Shown piece after piece: positions 16,359 through 25,469 of a stretch of 38,599 bases of DNA (positions are counted from its first letter, which is position 1; each line of letters opens with the position of its first letter). The stretch comes from RGIG8597 sp045133795. GTDB lineage: Bacteria > Spirochaetota > GWE2-31-10. A program made the translations under genes and the position numbers. The notes under the pieces are model-generated. The model ran no database searches. It was not told the DNA's origin and worked only from the letters and a program-made list of their open reading frames with translations. Where the stretch lies: contig JBGUUT010000097.1 in NCBI GenBank assembly GCA_045133795.1, forward strand, positions 1-38,599, read 5' to 3'.

Positions 16359-17630
16359 TTATTCAAAATCAAATTGTTGTATGATTTTATCGTTATCGTA
16401 ACATGTGCCGTTTTGTAATATTTGCGGAATTGTACAAATAACATCAAAAGGCAAATCGTGATAACGTAAAGCTGCATATTCTTCCTTTTTGTGTACGTCA
16501 ATCGGAGCCGGTTGTTTGGGAACCGAAAAGTACCATTTATAACCGCAGCTTTTTACAACCAGATTTTTATCTTCTTTTGTGTTATTTGTTACGATGATGT
16601 GGGTTTTGCCGTCTTCACTTTGCATGACGGAAGTAACATAAAGCAGACCGGGAAAAGTAATGTCTTTTTCTGTTATGTGATCTTTATAATAATTGCCGTA
16701 AAAGCAATTTTTATAATGATTGCTCAATTTGATATTAGAAAATAAAATGTTTTTTTCATAAAGTTGCGTTCCGTCATCTAAAACAAACGGCTTGGTACTT
16801 CTGCAGGGAGCCCACGGACTGCCGCAGTCAATGATGATATTTTGAAAAGTTACATTTTCCGCACTCCCAAATTCCAGTTGCATCATTAATGCTGCATTTA
16901 TGTATGTTTTTGCTCCGTCATATTTTAGATTAGGTAATGAAAAACGTGTGTTATCAATCAAGATATTTCCGGAGATAACATCTTTTTTTCCGAAAATCTG
17001 AATCCCGTCGACATGAGCTCCGCTTGTACTTAATTCGTGAATAAGATTGCGGACGTAAACATTTTTTGCGATAAAATTGGTTTGCGGATTCATGGCGTCG
17101 CATAATGTTTTTTCGATTCTGCAATTATACAATTCGATATTGCCGCTGGAAACATTTCCGTTGAATGTACAGTTTCTGAATATTAATTTGAGTTTTTGAG
17201 AATTATGCTGAATATTTTTGAACTTACAATTTTCAAATATTATCGTTTTGTTTGATGAATAGATTTTGTCGGAATTAGTCGGCATTAATTTTTTAGTGAA
17301 ATTAATGTCGTTTATAATAATTTTGTCTGCCATTTGTTTATTTGCATAAGCATTTATGACAATGTCATTGTCCCTAACATTAAAAAAAGCTTGCTTTGAA
17401 TTATTTTCGTTGCAGTCTGTTACTCTGCCGTAAAAATCGTTTTCTGTCATTGTCGTAAGTTTTCTTTCATCACAACCGGTATTAAATCTGTCCGGAGCAA
17501 ATGCTAAAATCTTAGTGTAATAAATCGGCGTTTCGATGAAATCTTCGGTTGTCTTTTTTTCTAATTGTTCGTTACAAACACAAGAATGTAGAAATATCAT
17601 CACTGAAAAAATCAGAAAATTGTACCGCAT
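16359..17630 (-). CDS. Lipoprotein with right-handed parallel beta-helix repeats
   Basis: A 423-residue lipoprotein with signal peptide and lipobox FLHSC (Cys17). From about residue 90 to 310 it shows short repeated strands such as 'IIFENCKFKNI', 'LIFRNCTFNGN', 'IELYNCRIEKT' and 'IIIDCGS', with regular Asn/Cys turns typical of a parallel beta-helix. HVDGIQIFG resembles segments of pectate-lyase-like polysaccharide-active proteins, but no confident catalytic set was identified. The last 90 residues form a separate beta domain containing KWYFSVPKQPAPID. The start has AAGGAG upstream. Its stop is only 4 bp from the stop of the adenylate cyclase gene on the other strand, leaving no room for a terminator between them. 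Polysaccharide binding or cleavage at the cell surface is a reasonable guess. Confidence 0.65.
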   Translation of the reverse strand: MRYNFLIFSVMIFLHSCVCNEQLEKKTTEDFIETPIYYTKILAFAPDRFNTGCDERKLTTMTENDFYGRVTDCNENNSKQAFFNVRDNDIVINAYANKQMADKIIINDINFTKKLMPTNSDKIYSSNKTIIFENCKFKNIQHNSQKLKLIFRNCTFNGNVSSGNIELYNCRIEKTLCDAMNPQTNFIAKNVYVRNLIHELSTSGAHVDGIQIFGKKDVISGNILIDNTRFSLPNLKYDGAKTYINAALMMQLEFGSAENVTFQNIIIDCGSPWAPCRSTKPFVLDDGTQLYEKNILFSNIKLSNHYKNCFYGNYYKDHITEKDITFPGLLYVTSVMQSEDGKTHIIVTNNTKEDKNLVVKSCGYKWYFSVPKQPAPIDVHKKEEYAALRYHDLPFDVICTIPQILQNGTCYDNDKIIQQFDFE

Positions 17631-17834
17631 AGAAACTCCTTATTTTTTTACTGTAAAACTTTTTTGAAAGGATAGGAAGTTGATTATCGAGATACTTAAA
17701 TGTCAAATGATTTTATGCGGTGACAGATAATCGGAAATCGGCGGCAATTAATTGTTTTGAAGAAAATTTTGTTCGAGACATTAGTTTTTATGGTATATAA
17801 ATATAAGTTTATTTGTTTTAATAAAATGGAGATT

Positions 17835-18512
17835 ATGTTGGAATTTTATATAGTGCCGACACCTTTGGGAAATCCCGAAGATATAACATTGCGAGCTGTA
17901 CGAGTATTAAAAGAAGTAGATTTTGTAGTTTGCGAACATCACAAAGAATATATAAGGCTTGTAAGTAAACTGGAAATACCGGTGAAAGAATGGATAGAAT
18001 GTCAACGTAAAGATTCTGAAAGTTGCTTGGAGCGATTGGACGAGCTTTTAGCTGCCGGAAAAACCGGAGCTCTTGTTTCTGATTGCGGCTCTCCCGTATT
18101 TGAAGACCCGGGATTTCCGGTATTGCGATATGTTGCCGGAAAAAACATAAAGCTTGTTTCTCTTCCGGGAGCTAATTCTCTTATGACGGCATTGCCTTTG
18201 TCTCCGTTTGAGATTCGTTCTTTTTATTTCGGCGGTTTTATTTCTCAGAAAAAAGGATTGCGTGAACAGGATTTGCGAAATTTATTAAAACGAAAAGAAT
18301 GGGTTATTTTATTGGAAACGCCTTACAGGCTGAAAAATATTCTTGAGCTTATGCAAGCGTTTGCCCCGAAAAGAAATATTGTTCTTCCTTTTAATTTAAC
18401 ATTACCGGACGAAGTGGTTTACAGCGGAACTGCAGGGGAAATCCTCAAAGCATTGGCTCGTGATAATAAGGAAAAAGGCGAATTTCTACTTTTAATAGAA
18501 GGTTGCAGGTAA
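17835..18512 (+). CDS. rsmI: RsmI-like SAM-dependent methyltransferase (tetrapyrrole methylase fold)
   Basis: A 225-residue methyltransferase related to RsmI, which 2'-O-methylates C1402 of 16S rRNA. The opening FYIVPTPLGNPEDITLRAV is diagnostic, followed by SDCGSPVFEDPGFPVLRY (RsmI usually has SDAGTPxxxDPG) and LPGANSLMTALPLSPF, the SAM-binding loops. It is shorter than the usual RsmI of about 280 residues because the C-terminal extension is missing. It could therefore be a short RsmI paralogue with another target. The ATG at 17835 follows GGAG closely. Earlier in-frame starts (17826, 17757) lack a site and would add a non-conserved extension. The stop overlaps the next gene's start as TAATG, which indicates translational coupling. 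Confidence 0.75.
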   Translation: MLEFYIVPTPLGNPEDITLRAVRVLKEVDFVVCEHHKEYIRLVSKLEIPVKEWIECQRKDSESCLERLDELLAAGKTGALVSDCGSPVFEDPGFPVLRYVAGKNIKLVSLPGANSLMTALPLSPFEIRSFYFGGFISQKKGLREQDLRNLLKRKEWVILLETPYRLKNILELMQAFAPKRNIVLPFNLTLPDEVVYSGTAGEILKALARDNKEKGEFLLLIEGCR

Positions 18513-19159
18513 TGAAAAAAGCTGTGATTTTTGACCTTGACGGGACATTACTTGATACTCTCGAAGATTTAGCTGACAGTGTAAATGTGACTTTGGAATA
18601 TATGAATTATCCAAAGCGAACTTTGGAAGAAATAAGAAGTTTTGTGGGAAACGGTATGAGACAACTTATTAATTGTGCCGTTCCGTCGGAAACTTCGAAT
18701 GCAAAAATTGAAGAGGCATTTGATTATTTTTGCAAATATTATTTTGCTCATTGTAATGAAAAAACAAAGCCTTATTCCGGAATACCGGAATTGCTGAATG
18801 AATTGGTTCGGCGTAATTACAAACTTGCCGTAGTTTCAAATAAGCGAGATGATGCTGTAAAAGAATTGTGCAAACAATATTTTAGTATGATTGAAGTAAC
18901 GGCGGGAGACAAACCGGGCAGAAATCGTAAACCGGCACCGGACGGCGTAGAATATGTTTTAAAACAATTAGATTGTGAAAAAAATGAGGCAGTGTATGTC
19001 GGTGATTCTGAAATTGATATTCTTACAGCCGGAAATACCGGAATTGATTGCATAAATGTAGCGTGGGGATTCAGAACGGAAAGAGAATTGTTGGATAACG
19101 GTGCCGTTAATTTAATTTTTAAGCCGAATGAGCTTTTAAGATTATTGGAAAAGTTGTAA
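18512..19159 (+). CDS. gph: HAD-superfamily phosphatase, phosphoglycolate phosphatase-like
   Basis: A 215-residue HAD hydrolase of subfamily IA. Motif I is IFDLDGTLLDT with nucleophile Asp8 and acid Asp10. Motif II is the Ser in LAVVSNKRD, motif III a Lys in the GRNRKPAPDG stretch, and motif IV VGDSEIDILTAGNTG. The alpha-helical cap (about 15-80) with LEEIRSFVGNGMRQLI matches Gph, which removes 2-phosphoglycolate arising from DNA 3'-end repair. Related HAD phosphatases share this pattern, so the substrate is probable rather than certain. The ATG at 18512 overlaps the stop of the RsmI-like gene by one base. An in-frame TTG at 18503 is a less likely start. The next gene begins 26 bp downstream, so the three probably form an operon. 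Confidence 0.8.
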   Translation: MKKAVIFDLDGTLLDTLEDLADSVNVTLEYMNYPKRTLEEIRSFVGNGMRQLINCAVPSETSNAKIEEAFDYFCKYYFAHCNEKTKPYSGIPELLNELVRRNYKLAVVSNKRDDAVKELCKQYFSMIEVTAGDKPGRNRKPAPDGVEYVLKQLDCEKNEAVYVGDSEIDILTAGNTGIDCINVAWGFRTERELLDNGAVNLIFKPNELLRLLEKL

Positions 19160-19185
19160 AATAAATGATTTACAAGGAGAAGCAT

Positions 19186-20514
19186 ATGAAAGTTTTAATT
19201 GCAGCTATAAACAGAGAAAAATTTCCGGATCCGGTTTTTCCGCTCGGAGCATCTTACATTGCTCACGCAGTTGAATCAGCCGGAAAATATGACCTCCAAA
19301 TATTTGATGCATGTTTTGAAGAAAATCCACAGGAGGCGTTAAAAGAAAAGATAAAAGCTTTTATGCCGGATGTAATCGGTTTTTCGATTCGTAATGTTGA
19401 TAATAATGCTTTTCCTATTGCAGAAAATTACCTTCCTTATTACCAAACTATGATGAAAGTGATTAGAGAGAATTGTAATGCTTCAGTTGTAGTCGGCGGT
19501 TCTGCGTATACTATTTTCCCGGAATATTTTTTGAAAGAATTAGGGGCGGATTACGGAATTGCCGGAGAAGGCGAATACAGTTTTGTATCTCTTTTGGAAC
19601 AAATAGAAGCCGGTACCGTAGCAAAAGGAACTATTATAAAATCGGCGGAAATTAAAGATATTAATTTTGATACATTCCCGTCACGTAACGGTTTTGATGT
19701 TGCCGGATATTACCAGAAAGGCGGTTGTATAAATATTCAAACTAAACGAGGTTGTGCTTTTGATTGTTCATATTGTACTTATCCTACGATAGAAGGTCAT
19801 AAATATAGATTGCGAAGTCCTCAAAATATTGCAGATGAGATTCAACATTGGGTGGAAACTGCCGATGTACACCATTTTTATTTTGTAGACAGTGTTTTTA
19901 ATCATCCGGAGAAATATTCGATTGATATTATAAATGAAATAGTTCGACGAAACTTAAAGATTCAGTGGACCGGTTTTTTCTCTCCGATTTTTACGGATGA
20001 ATTTGCTGCGGCTTGTCAGTCTGCCGGACTTACGTCTATGGATTTGGGAACAGATGCTTTTTGTGATGTAACGCTAAAAGGTTATCATAAGTTTTTTACG
20101 GTTGAAGATATTTTCCGCAGTTGTGAATTGTGTCGTAAATATGGGATAAAATATAATCATTCTATGATTTTTGGCGGTCCTGGTGAAACAATGGAAACTC
20201 TTGCAGAGACCGTAAAAAATATCGATGCATCAGACCCGGATTCTATCATTGGATTTGTAGGTGTTCGTTTGTATCCTAATACGCCGATTCTTAAAGATGT
20301 AGGTATTGACGATGTGGGAATTGAGCCGGAATTTTATATTTCACCGGATGTAAAAGAACAGATTGTAGATTATCTGCTTGATGTTTGTTCTACTCGCAAA
20401 AATTGGATTGTTCCCGGTTTAGAAAAAGGTGTAAATATGAAATTATTTGAAAGAATGCGTAAAAAGGGAATCAAAGGTCAGCTTTGGGAATTGATGAAGA
20501 GTTGGTCTAGATAA
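19186..20514 (+). CDS. B12-binding domain radical SAM protein
   Basis: A 442-residue protein with an N-terminal Rossmann-like cobalamin-binding domain (about 1-140, including PVFPLGASYIAHAVESAG, DVIGFSIRNVD and VVVGGSAYTIFP) and a radical SAM domain. The [4Fe-4S] ligands are Cys190, Cys194 and Cys197 in GCAFDCSYC. Later core elements include FFSPIFTDEF and HSMIFGGPGET. The B12 domain lacks an obvious DxHxxG motif, so cobalamin would bind base-off without a His ligand, if at all. Similar proteins are annotated as lipid-biosynthesis radical SAM enzymes of unknown reaction, so the substrate is unknown. The ATG at 19186 has AAGGAG seven bases upstream. It probably ends the rsmI-gph operon. Confidence 0.85.
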   Translation: MKVLIAAINREKFPDPVFPLGASYIAHAVESAGKYDLQIFDACFEENPQEALKEKIKAFMPDVIGFSIRNVDNNAFPIAENYLPYYQTMMKVIRENCNASVVVGGSAYTIFPEYFLKELGADYGIAGEGEYSFVSLLEQIEAGTVAKGTIIKSAEIKDINFDTFPSRNGFDVAGYYQKGGCINIQTKRGCAFDCSYCTYPTIEGHKYRLRSPQNIADEIQHWVETADVHHFYFVDSVFNHPEKYSIDIINEIVRRNLKIQWTGFFSPIFTDEFAAACQSAGLTSMDLGTDAFCDVTLKGYHKFFTVEDIFRSCELCRKYGIKYNHSMIFGGPGETMETLAETVKNIDASDPDSIIGFVGVRLYPNTPILKDVGIDDVGIEPEFYISPDVKEQIVDYLLDVCSTRKNWIVPGLEKGVNMKLFERMRKKGIKGQLWELMKSWSR

Positions 20515-20516
20515 TC

Positions 20517-20554
20517 TTTTATTATAAATATTAAATTTTATTATAAATATTAAA
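20517..20554. repeat. Perfect 19-bp tandem duplication upstream of the EAL gene
   Basis: The unit TTTTATTATAAATATTAAA occurs twice head to tail (20517-20535 and 20536-20554), immediately before the ribosome-binding site of the EAL gene (GTGGAG). Each copy contains a TATAAA/TATTAT element resembling a -10 box. Copy-number change here could alter transcription of the downstream gene. Confidence 0.85.
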
Positions 20555-20575
20555 AAAGTATATGTGGAGAAATAA

Positions 20576-22492
20576 ATGTTTTCGATGATTCAATTTCAGT
20601 TGTGTGGTTTGGCGATTATAATTTTTATAATATTTGCACATTTTTTTAGGCGAACAAAATGGCTTATGACGGAACGTTTTTTTGAAGCATTTTTGTTTGT
20701 TGTACTCGCCGGACTTTTGCTGGATATATCTTCTATTTTTGCAATTGCCAACAGAGATAAAATTCCCGTTATAACGAATATTATATCGAAGTTTTATTTG
20801 ATAAGCATTGTTGTGATAACTTTGATGACTCTGTCCTATTTGTTTTGGGAGTTGTTTTGGCAAACGGAAAAGATGAAAAAGTTCTTTCTTCCTATGGGGA
20901 TTGTCTTAGCATGTATCTTTATCAGTTATTTATTTTTACCGATTAATTATTTTTTTGATTTGGGAGAAAGGGCGGTTTATTCTTATGGTCCGGTCGTTTT
21001 GATGACGTATATATGCAGTGCATTTTTTTTAACGTCTTGTCTTATATTACTTTTTGTATTTTGGCGAAGTACACCCCCAAATAAGAAACGTCCGGTAATG
21101 GTAATTGTTTTATCGTTTATTATATCTGCGTTTATACAATTTAACTACAATAAATTATTGATTGTAGGTTTTGCAATGTCTATGTCTGCAATGATGATTT
21201 ATTTATATATGGAAAATCCTTATCAAAGAATGGATAAAGAGTTGGAAATCAATAATGAGCATGCTTGGATTTTGTATATAAATCAAATGTTTATGCTCTG
21301 TAAGCCTTTTAATATGGTTTCGATTTATATAAATGATTTAGATTCTATTTCAGATATATTCGGAAATATTAATAAAACAAGGTTATTAATGTCTGTTGCT
21401 AATTTTCTTCAGTCACAAAATGATGCGATTTGTTTCAGAATTGAAGCTAATAATTTTATGGTTGTAAGTTCAGAATTAAAGAATGAAGAACTGCTTGAAA
21501 AGATTTGTCATCGTTTTGCTGAGCCGTTTTTGGTTGCGGATACTAATGTGAAGTTATCGGTCAGCTATTGTTCTTATCCGAATTGTAATTTGTTTGCTAA
21601 TGCACAAGAATTGATTAAGATACAAAATTATGTTCATTTACAAATGAAGCGTAAAGGGAATGAAAGTTTTATCACAGTGAATGAGGACTTAATTGACTTA
21701 CAAAATGAAATTTTTAATGTGAAAAAAAGATTGCAGTGGGCATTAGAGAATGACGGATTTGATGTTTTTTATCAACCGATTTATTCGTTTGAAAAAGATA
21801 GAATCGTATCAGCCGAAGCTTTAACTCGTTTGAAAGATGAGAACGGAAAATTTATAGACCCTGAAACTTTTATTCAGATTGCAGAAGAAAACGGTATGAT
21901 TTTAGAAATAGGACTGAAAGTTTTTGAGAAAATCTGTCGTTTTATTAAGGAATATCATCCGGAAGATTTGGGGATTGAGTTTATTGAAGTAAATTTGTCG
22001 GTTGTTCAGTGTATGCAAGAGTCGCTTGCCGGTGAATTAATGGCTATTATGGATAGATATGAAGTTAATCCGGGATTTATAAATTTTGAGATTACAGAGA
22101 CAGCTATGGTAAATTCTAAAAAGGCTTTACTTGAAAATATGTCAAAGCTTATAGAAAATTCAGCTAATTTTTATCTTGATGATTACGGCAGTGGTTATTC
22201 TAATCTTAATTATATAATCGGGCTTCCTCTGCATGCCGTGAAATTGGATAAATCAATTGTTTGGGCTGCGTTTGATAATGAGAAAGGAAATATAGCTCTG
22301 GAATTTGCGGTGAAGATGATAAAAAATCTTAATATGAAAATTGTAGCAGAGGGAATTGAAAACAAAGAACAATTCGACAGAATGAAAGAGCTTGGTGTGG
22401 ATTTTATACAGGGCTATTATTTTTCACGCCCTGTAAATTCCAAAGACTTTGTTAAGTTTATGTTTGAATATAAAGATTATTTATTAAGTTAA
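20576..22492 (+). CDS. Polytopic membrane EAL-domain c-di-GMP phosphodiesterase with degenerate GGDEF
   Basis: A 638-residue signalling protein. About seven hydrophobic segments span residues 1-215 and probably form a membrane sensor. The middle (about 235-370) aligns as a GGDEF domain but has RIEANNF where GGDEF should be, so it is not a cyclase. The EAL domain (about 385-630) has EAL itself (Glu414-Leu416), EVNLSVVQ, EITETAMVNS, DDYGSGYS (Asp535, Asp536), KLDKS, EGIEN and QGYYFSRP. All known metal and catalytic positions are kept, so c-di-GMP hydrolysis is expected. It is the closest relative in the window of the convergent gene that ends 9 bp away. The start has GTGGAG upstream, and a 19-bp tandem repeat lies just before it. 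Confidence 0.9.
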   Translation: MFSMIQFQLCGLAIIIFIIFAHFFRRTKWLMTERFFEAFLFVVLAGLLLDISSIFAIANRDKIPVITNIISKFYLISIVVITLMTLSYLFWELFWQTEKMKKFFLPMGIVLACIFISYLFLPINYFFDLGERAVYSYGPVVLMTYICSAFFLTSCLILLFVFWRSTPPNKKRPVMVIVLSFIISAFIQFNYNKLLIVGFAMSMSAMMIYLYMENPYQRMDKELEINNEHAWILYINQMFMLCKPFNMVSIYINDLDSISDIFGNINKTRLLMSVANFLQSQNDAICFRIEANNFMVVSSELKNEELLEKICHRFAEPFLVADTNVKLSVSYCSYPNCNLFANAQELIKIQNYVHLQMKRKGNESFITVNEDLIDLQNEIFNVKKRLQWALENDGFDVFYQPIYSFEKDRIVSAEALTRLKDENGKFIDPETFIQIAEENGMILEIGLKVFEKICRFIKEYHPEDLGIEFIEVNLSVVQCMQESLAGELMAIMDRYEVNPGFINFEITETAMVNSKKALLENMSKLIENSANFYLDDYGSGYSNLNYIIGLPLHAVKLDKSIVWAAFDNEKGNIALEFAVKMIKNLNMKIVAEGIENKEQFDRMKELGVDFIQGYYFSRPVNSKDFVKFMFEYKDYLLS

Positions 22493-22500
22493 AAATAACT

Positions 22501-24438
22501 CTAAGCTTGATTAAGTTGATAAACATCTCGAAAATTGAACTTTCGTACAAATGATAGAAAATCTTGAGCCGGAACCGGTCGTGAGAAGTAATATCCTTGA
22601 AAATAATCACATCCCATTTCTGTGAATATTTTTATTTGTTCTTCAGTTTCAATTCCTTCGGCGACTATACGTTTACCCAGATTTTTAGCCATTACAACGG
22701 AACTTTTCATTACTAAACGACCGTTTTCATCTGTAGTTGCGGTATCAATCATAGATTTATCAAATTTGATAATATCTGTCGGTAAATCTAACAAAGAACG
22801 AATGTTTGAATAACCGGTTCCGAAATCATCAAGTGAAAAAGATAAACCGCGACGATTTAATGAATTAATGTTTCTTATTAAAACTTTCGGAGAGTTTACT
22901 GCTGCAGTTTCTGTAATTTCTAAATTTAACATGTCCAAAGGAATGCCGTATTCTTCGATTTTACTCATAAAATCATGAGCAAAAGATTCCTGCATACATT
23001 GTATTACGGAAAGATTCATTTCAATATATTTTATTCCGAATGTTCGTAATTCATTGTCTCTCATAAAACAAAAGATAGAACTTGTAATAAAATCTCCGAT
23101 TCGTAAAATTAAACCGGTGCGTTCTGCCAACGGAATAAAATCTGCCGGAGAAATGAAGCCAAGTTCAGGGTCTCTTAGACGTATTAGAGCTTCTGCTGAT
23201 TCAATTTTTCCGGTATGAACATTGTAAATCGGCTGATAGTACATTTCAAAATTATTTTCATCTAATGCACGACGTATACATTGTTCTATTTCAATATTTC
23301 TTCTTTTATCTTGCAAATTTATATTTCTGGCGGAAATAACCCATTTCTGGCGATTATCCAATTCTTTTAAATAATCAATATAGTTATAGACATCACCGAT
23401 AGATTGAATATCTTCCGGAAGTAAAATATCCATCAGACGTACAGAAACCGGAATTGTATTTTCTCCGGCAGACCAAGGCAGTTCGAATCTTTTTTCAATT
23501 GTTTGCAATAATTTAAAAGATTCGTTTTTACTTGAATATACAGTAATAACAAAAGTACTCGAACCAAGATAAAATACACATTGTTTGCTGGTATTTTCTA
23601 AATATGTAGCAATGTGCTTTAATATCAAATCCATTTTTGCAGTACCGAGCATTTGGTTAATCAAACGAGCATCTTCGATATGACAAACAATTAAAGTATA
23701 GTCAATATTTCTCTTTTGATTCATGTCTAAAACTTTTGAAAATGATTTTCCGTTAAAAATCCCTAGCTGCGAATCCAGAGCTTCTTCCGGTTTTTGTATA
23801 AGTACATAGAAAATTAAAATACCGGTTGCAATTGCAAAGTTTTGAACAAAAAGTCCCGGATAAATTCCTTGAATTATACATGCAATGGCTACAAGTCCGA
23901 GTGAAAATAAATGTACCGACAACAGATTCGGAGGTAACATTTTTTGCATGAAGATTATATAAATGGTACATGAAAGCAAATAAAAGAATGCATTAGCGTA
24001 TAATATCCAAAAATACGGACCGTGATAATATTCATCTTTAACAATAAAGAAAATGTTTGATGTGAAAAAGTTAAAAAGTAATATTATAAATACTATAATA
24101 TGCGGGATTGAAATTATAGTTTTAAAAAGCGGTCGATTCTTTTTATTTCCGATGTCCAAAATGGATAAAATATAATGTACATATACAAACGGAATGTTGA
24201 TATGAAATAAGAAATATAAAAACGCAGAAAGCGAGGACATATTGCGTGATAAAATAGAAGATTCTCGAGAAATGAGTACATCGAATATGTCAAAACAAGT
24301 ACTTAAGATTACGGTACTCATAAACAAAAGAAATATTCTGTTTTGCTTTAACGCAACTCTCTTTTTTTTGGCATAAATAAAAAAGAAAAAAGATAAAATT
24401 ATAAGTGCAGAGATGTCATAATTTAAATTGTAATTCAT
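22501..24438 (-). CDS. Polytopic membrane EAL-domain c-di-GMP phosphodiesterase, paralogue of the adjacent gene
   Basis: A 645-residue protein with the same order as its convergent neighbour: about seven membrane segments (1-220), a degenerate GGDEF domain (about 235-370, with LGSSTFV at the signature) and an EAL domain. Catalytic positions are intact: Glu416 in EALIRL, EMNLSVIQ, EITETAAVNS, DDFGTGYS, KFDKS, EGIETEEQ and QGYYFSRP. The membrane part is divergent while the EAL half is much more similar, as expected for sensors tuned to different signals. The stops of the pair are only 8 bp apart with no terminator between, so read-through would give antisense RNA to the partner. It is not clearly co-transcribed with the minus-strand genes to its right, because a hairpin lies between. 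Confidence 0.9.
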   Translation of the reverse strand: MNYNLNYDISALIILSFFFFIYAKKKRVALKQNRIFLLFMSTVILSTCFDIFDVLISRESSILSRNMSSLSAFLYFLFHINIPFVYVHYILSILDIGNKKNRPLFKTIISIPHIIVFIILLFNFFTSNIFFIVKDEYYHGPYFWILYANAFFYLLSCTIYIIFMQKMLPPNLLSVHLFSLGLVAIACIIQGIYPGLFVQNFAIATGILIFYVLIQKPEEALDSQLGIFNGKSFSKVLDMNQKRNIDYTLIVCHIEDARLINQMLGTAKMDLILKHIATYLENTSKQCVFYLGSSTFVITVYSSKNESFKLLQTIEKRFELPWSAGENTIPVSVRLMDILLPEDIQSIGDVYNYIDYLKELDNRQKWVISARNINLQDKRRNIEIEQCIRRALDENNFEMYYQPIYNVHTGKIESAEALIRLRDPELGFISPADFIPLAERTGLILRIGDFITSSIFCFMRDNELRTFGIKYIEMNLSVIQCMQESFAHDFMSKIEEYGIPLDMLNLEITETAAVNSPKVLIRNINSLNRRGLSFSLDDFGTGYSNIRSLLDLPTDIIKFDKSMIDTATTDENGRLVMKSSVVMAKNLGKRIVAEGIETEEQIKIFTEMGCDYFQGYYFSRPVPAQDFLSFVRKFNFRDVYQLNQA

Positions 24439-24537
24439 ACAATTCCTTAATTTGTGATTTTTTTTAGTGATTTGTGAGATTTTTTACTATTTACTTGGTT
24501 TTAGAAAAGATAACTTTATTTATAGTAAAGGATACTT

Positions 24538-24574
24538 AAAATCAAAACTTTTTGCAATAAAAAGTTTTGATTTT
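24538..24574 (-). terminator. Strong hairpin terminator after the outer-membrane protein gene
   Basis: AAAATCAAAACTTTTT (24538-24553) and its perfect 16-base complement (24559-24574) surround a GCAAT loop, 10 bases after the stop of the minus-strand gene ending at 24585. The T run on the minus strand is short (four T), so termination may be partial and some transcripts may continue into the EAL gene. Confidence 0.65.
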
Positions 24575-24584
24575 AAAAATTATA

Positions 24585-25469
24585 CTAATAAATTGATTCG
24601 TATCCAAATGAGACATTATATCCGATAGTAATTAAATGTTCTGAATACACTTTTTCCCATATAGATGACATAATATTTTCTCCTACAGTACCTTGAAATT
24701 GGAGGAAATTACAAAATCCCCATAAGAAAAAAACTTCATGGCGTGTGATAAAACCACCTTGTTGTATTTGACGTCCAAATGATAAACCTAATTCTCCGTT
24801 AGGGAAAGAACGACGAATTGTACCTAAACCTATTTCCGGGGCTTGGATTTCATCATCTTTAATAGTAAGTTCTGTAATGTCAAAAATATTGTAATGGAAA
24901 CGCAAAGGCAGCCCCCAATAAAATCGATTATCCGGATATTCTTTTGAGACTGTGGCATCGAATAATATTATTCCTCCCATGCTGATACCAAAATATCCGG
25001 GAGCGACACAGTCACGTAAGTCTCCCTCGCATCCTGCATAAACTCCGAATTGCGGTAATAACGAAAAATTAACTTTCGAAGTATTGGCAAGTCCGAATTT
25101 AAAATAGTTTTCAAAATAAAGTTCATGATTGAAATCTGTTGAAAAGGTATTTCTATCAGAATGATTAATATTTAACAGTAAGTTAAAACGATGTCCTAAT
25201 CTGAATTGATATTCGAACCATTTCGAAGTACCGACACGAAATTGAAAATACGGACTTAATTCTAAAAATGATTTACTTCTTAGATATTGTGGATTTGCAG
25301 TTCTTGTATCTAATAAAGTGGCTACTTTTATTCTGTGTTCAAGACTTCCGGAAACTTCTATGGAATTTTGAGAAAGAGTTTGTGCTTTTTGGTTAATAGG
25401 CTGTGCAGAAAGTGTGAAACTTACAGTAAAAAATAAGAATATTATGAATGATAAAGATTTTATTTTCAT
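24585..25469 (-). CDS. Probable outer-membrane beta-barrel protein
   Basis: A 294-residue exported protein with a cleavable signal peptide (Lys-rich start, hydrophobic 5-20, likely cleavage after LSA near residue 22). The mature part is rich in alternating aromatic and polar residues (WFEYQFRLGHRFNLLLNI, FYWGLPLRFHYNIF, GELGLSFGRQI) and ends with HLITIGYNVSFGYESIY. Amphipathic strands and a C-terminal aromatic residue are typical of outer-membrane barrels. No specific family was recognised. Two Cys in AGCEGDLRDCVAPG may form a loop disulphide. The ATG overlaps the stop of the upstream lipoprotein gene (TAATG), so the two are translationally coupled and probably act together at the envelope, possibly as part of the phosphatase locus. 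Confidence 0.65.
   Translation of the reverse strand: MKIKSLSFIIFLFFTVSFTLSAQPINQKAQTLSQNSIEVSGSLEHRIKVATLLDTRTANPQYLRSKSFLELSPYFQFRVGTSKWFEYQFRLGHRFNLLLNINHSDRNTFSTDFNHELYFENYFKFGLANTSKVNFSLLPQFGVYAGCEGDLRDCVAPGYFGISMGGIILFDATVSKEYPDNRFYWGLPLRFHYNIFDITELTIKDDEIQAPEIGLGTIRRSFPNGELGLSFGRQIQQGGFITRHEVFFLWGFCNFLQFQGTVGENIMSSIWEKVYSEHLITIGYNVSFGYESIY

Noticed and set aside
16491..16745. Plus-strand ORF inside the beta-helix lipoprotein gene
   Set aside because: It is antisense to a gene with signal peptide, lipobox and ribosome-binding site, and has none of its own support.
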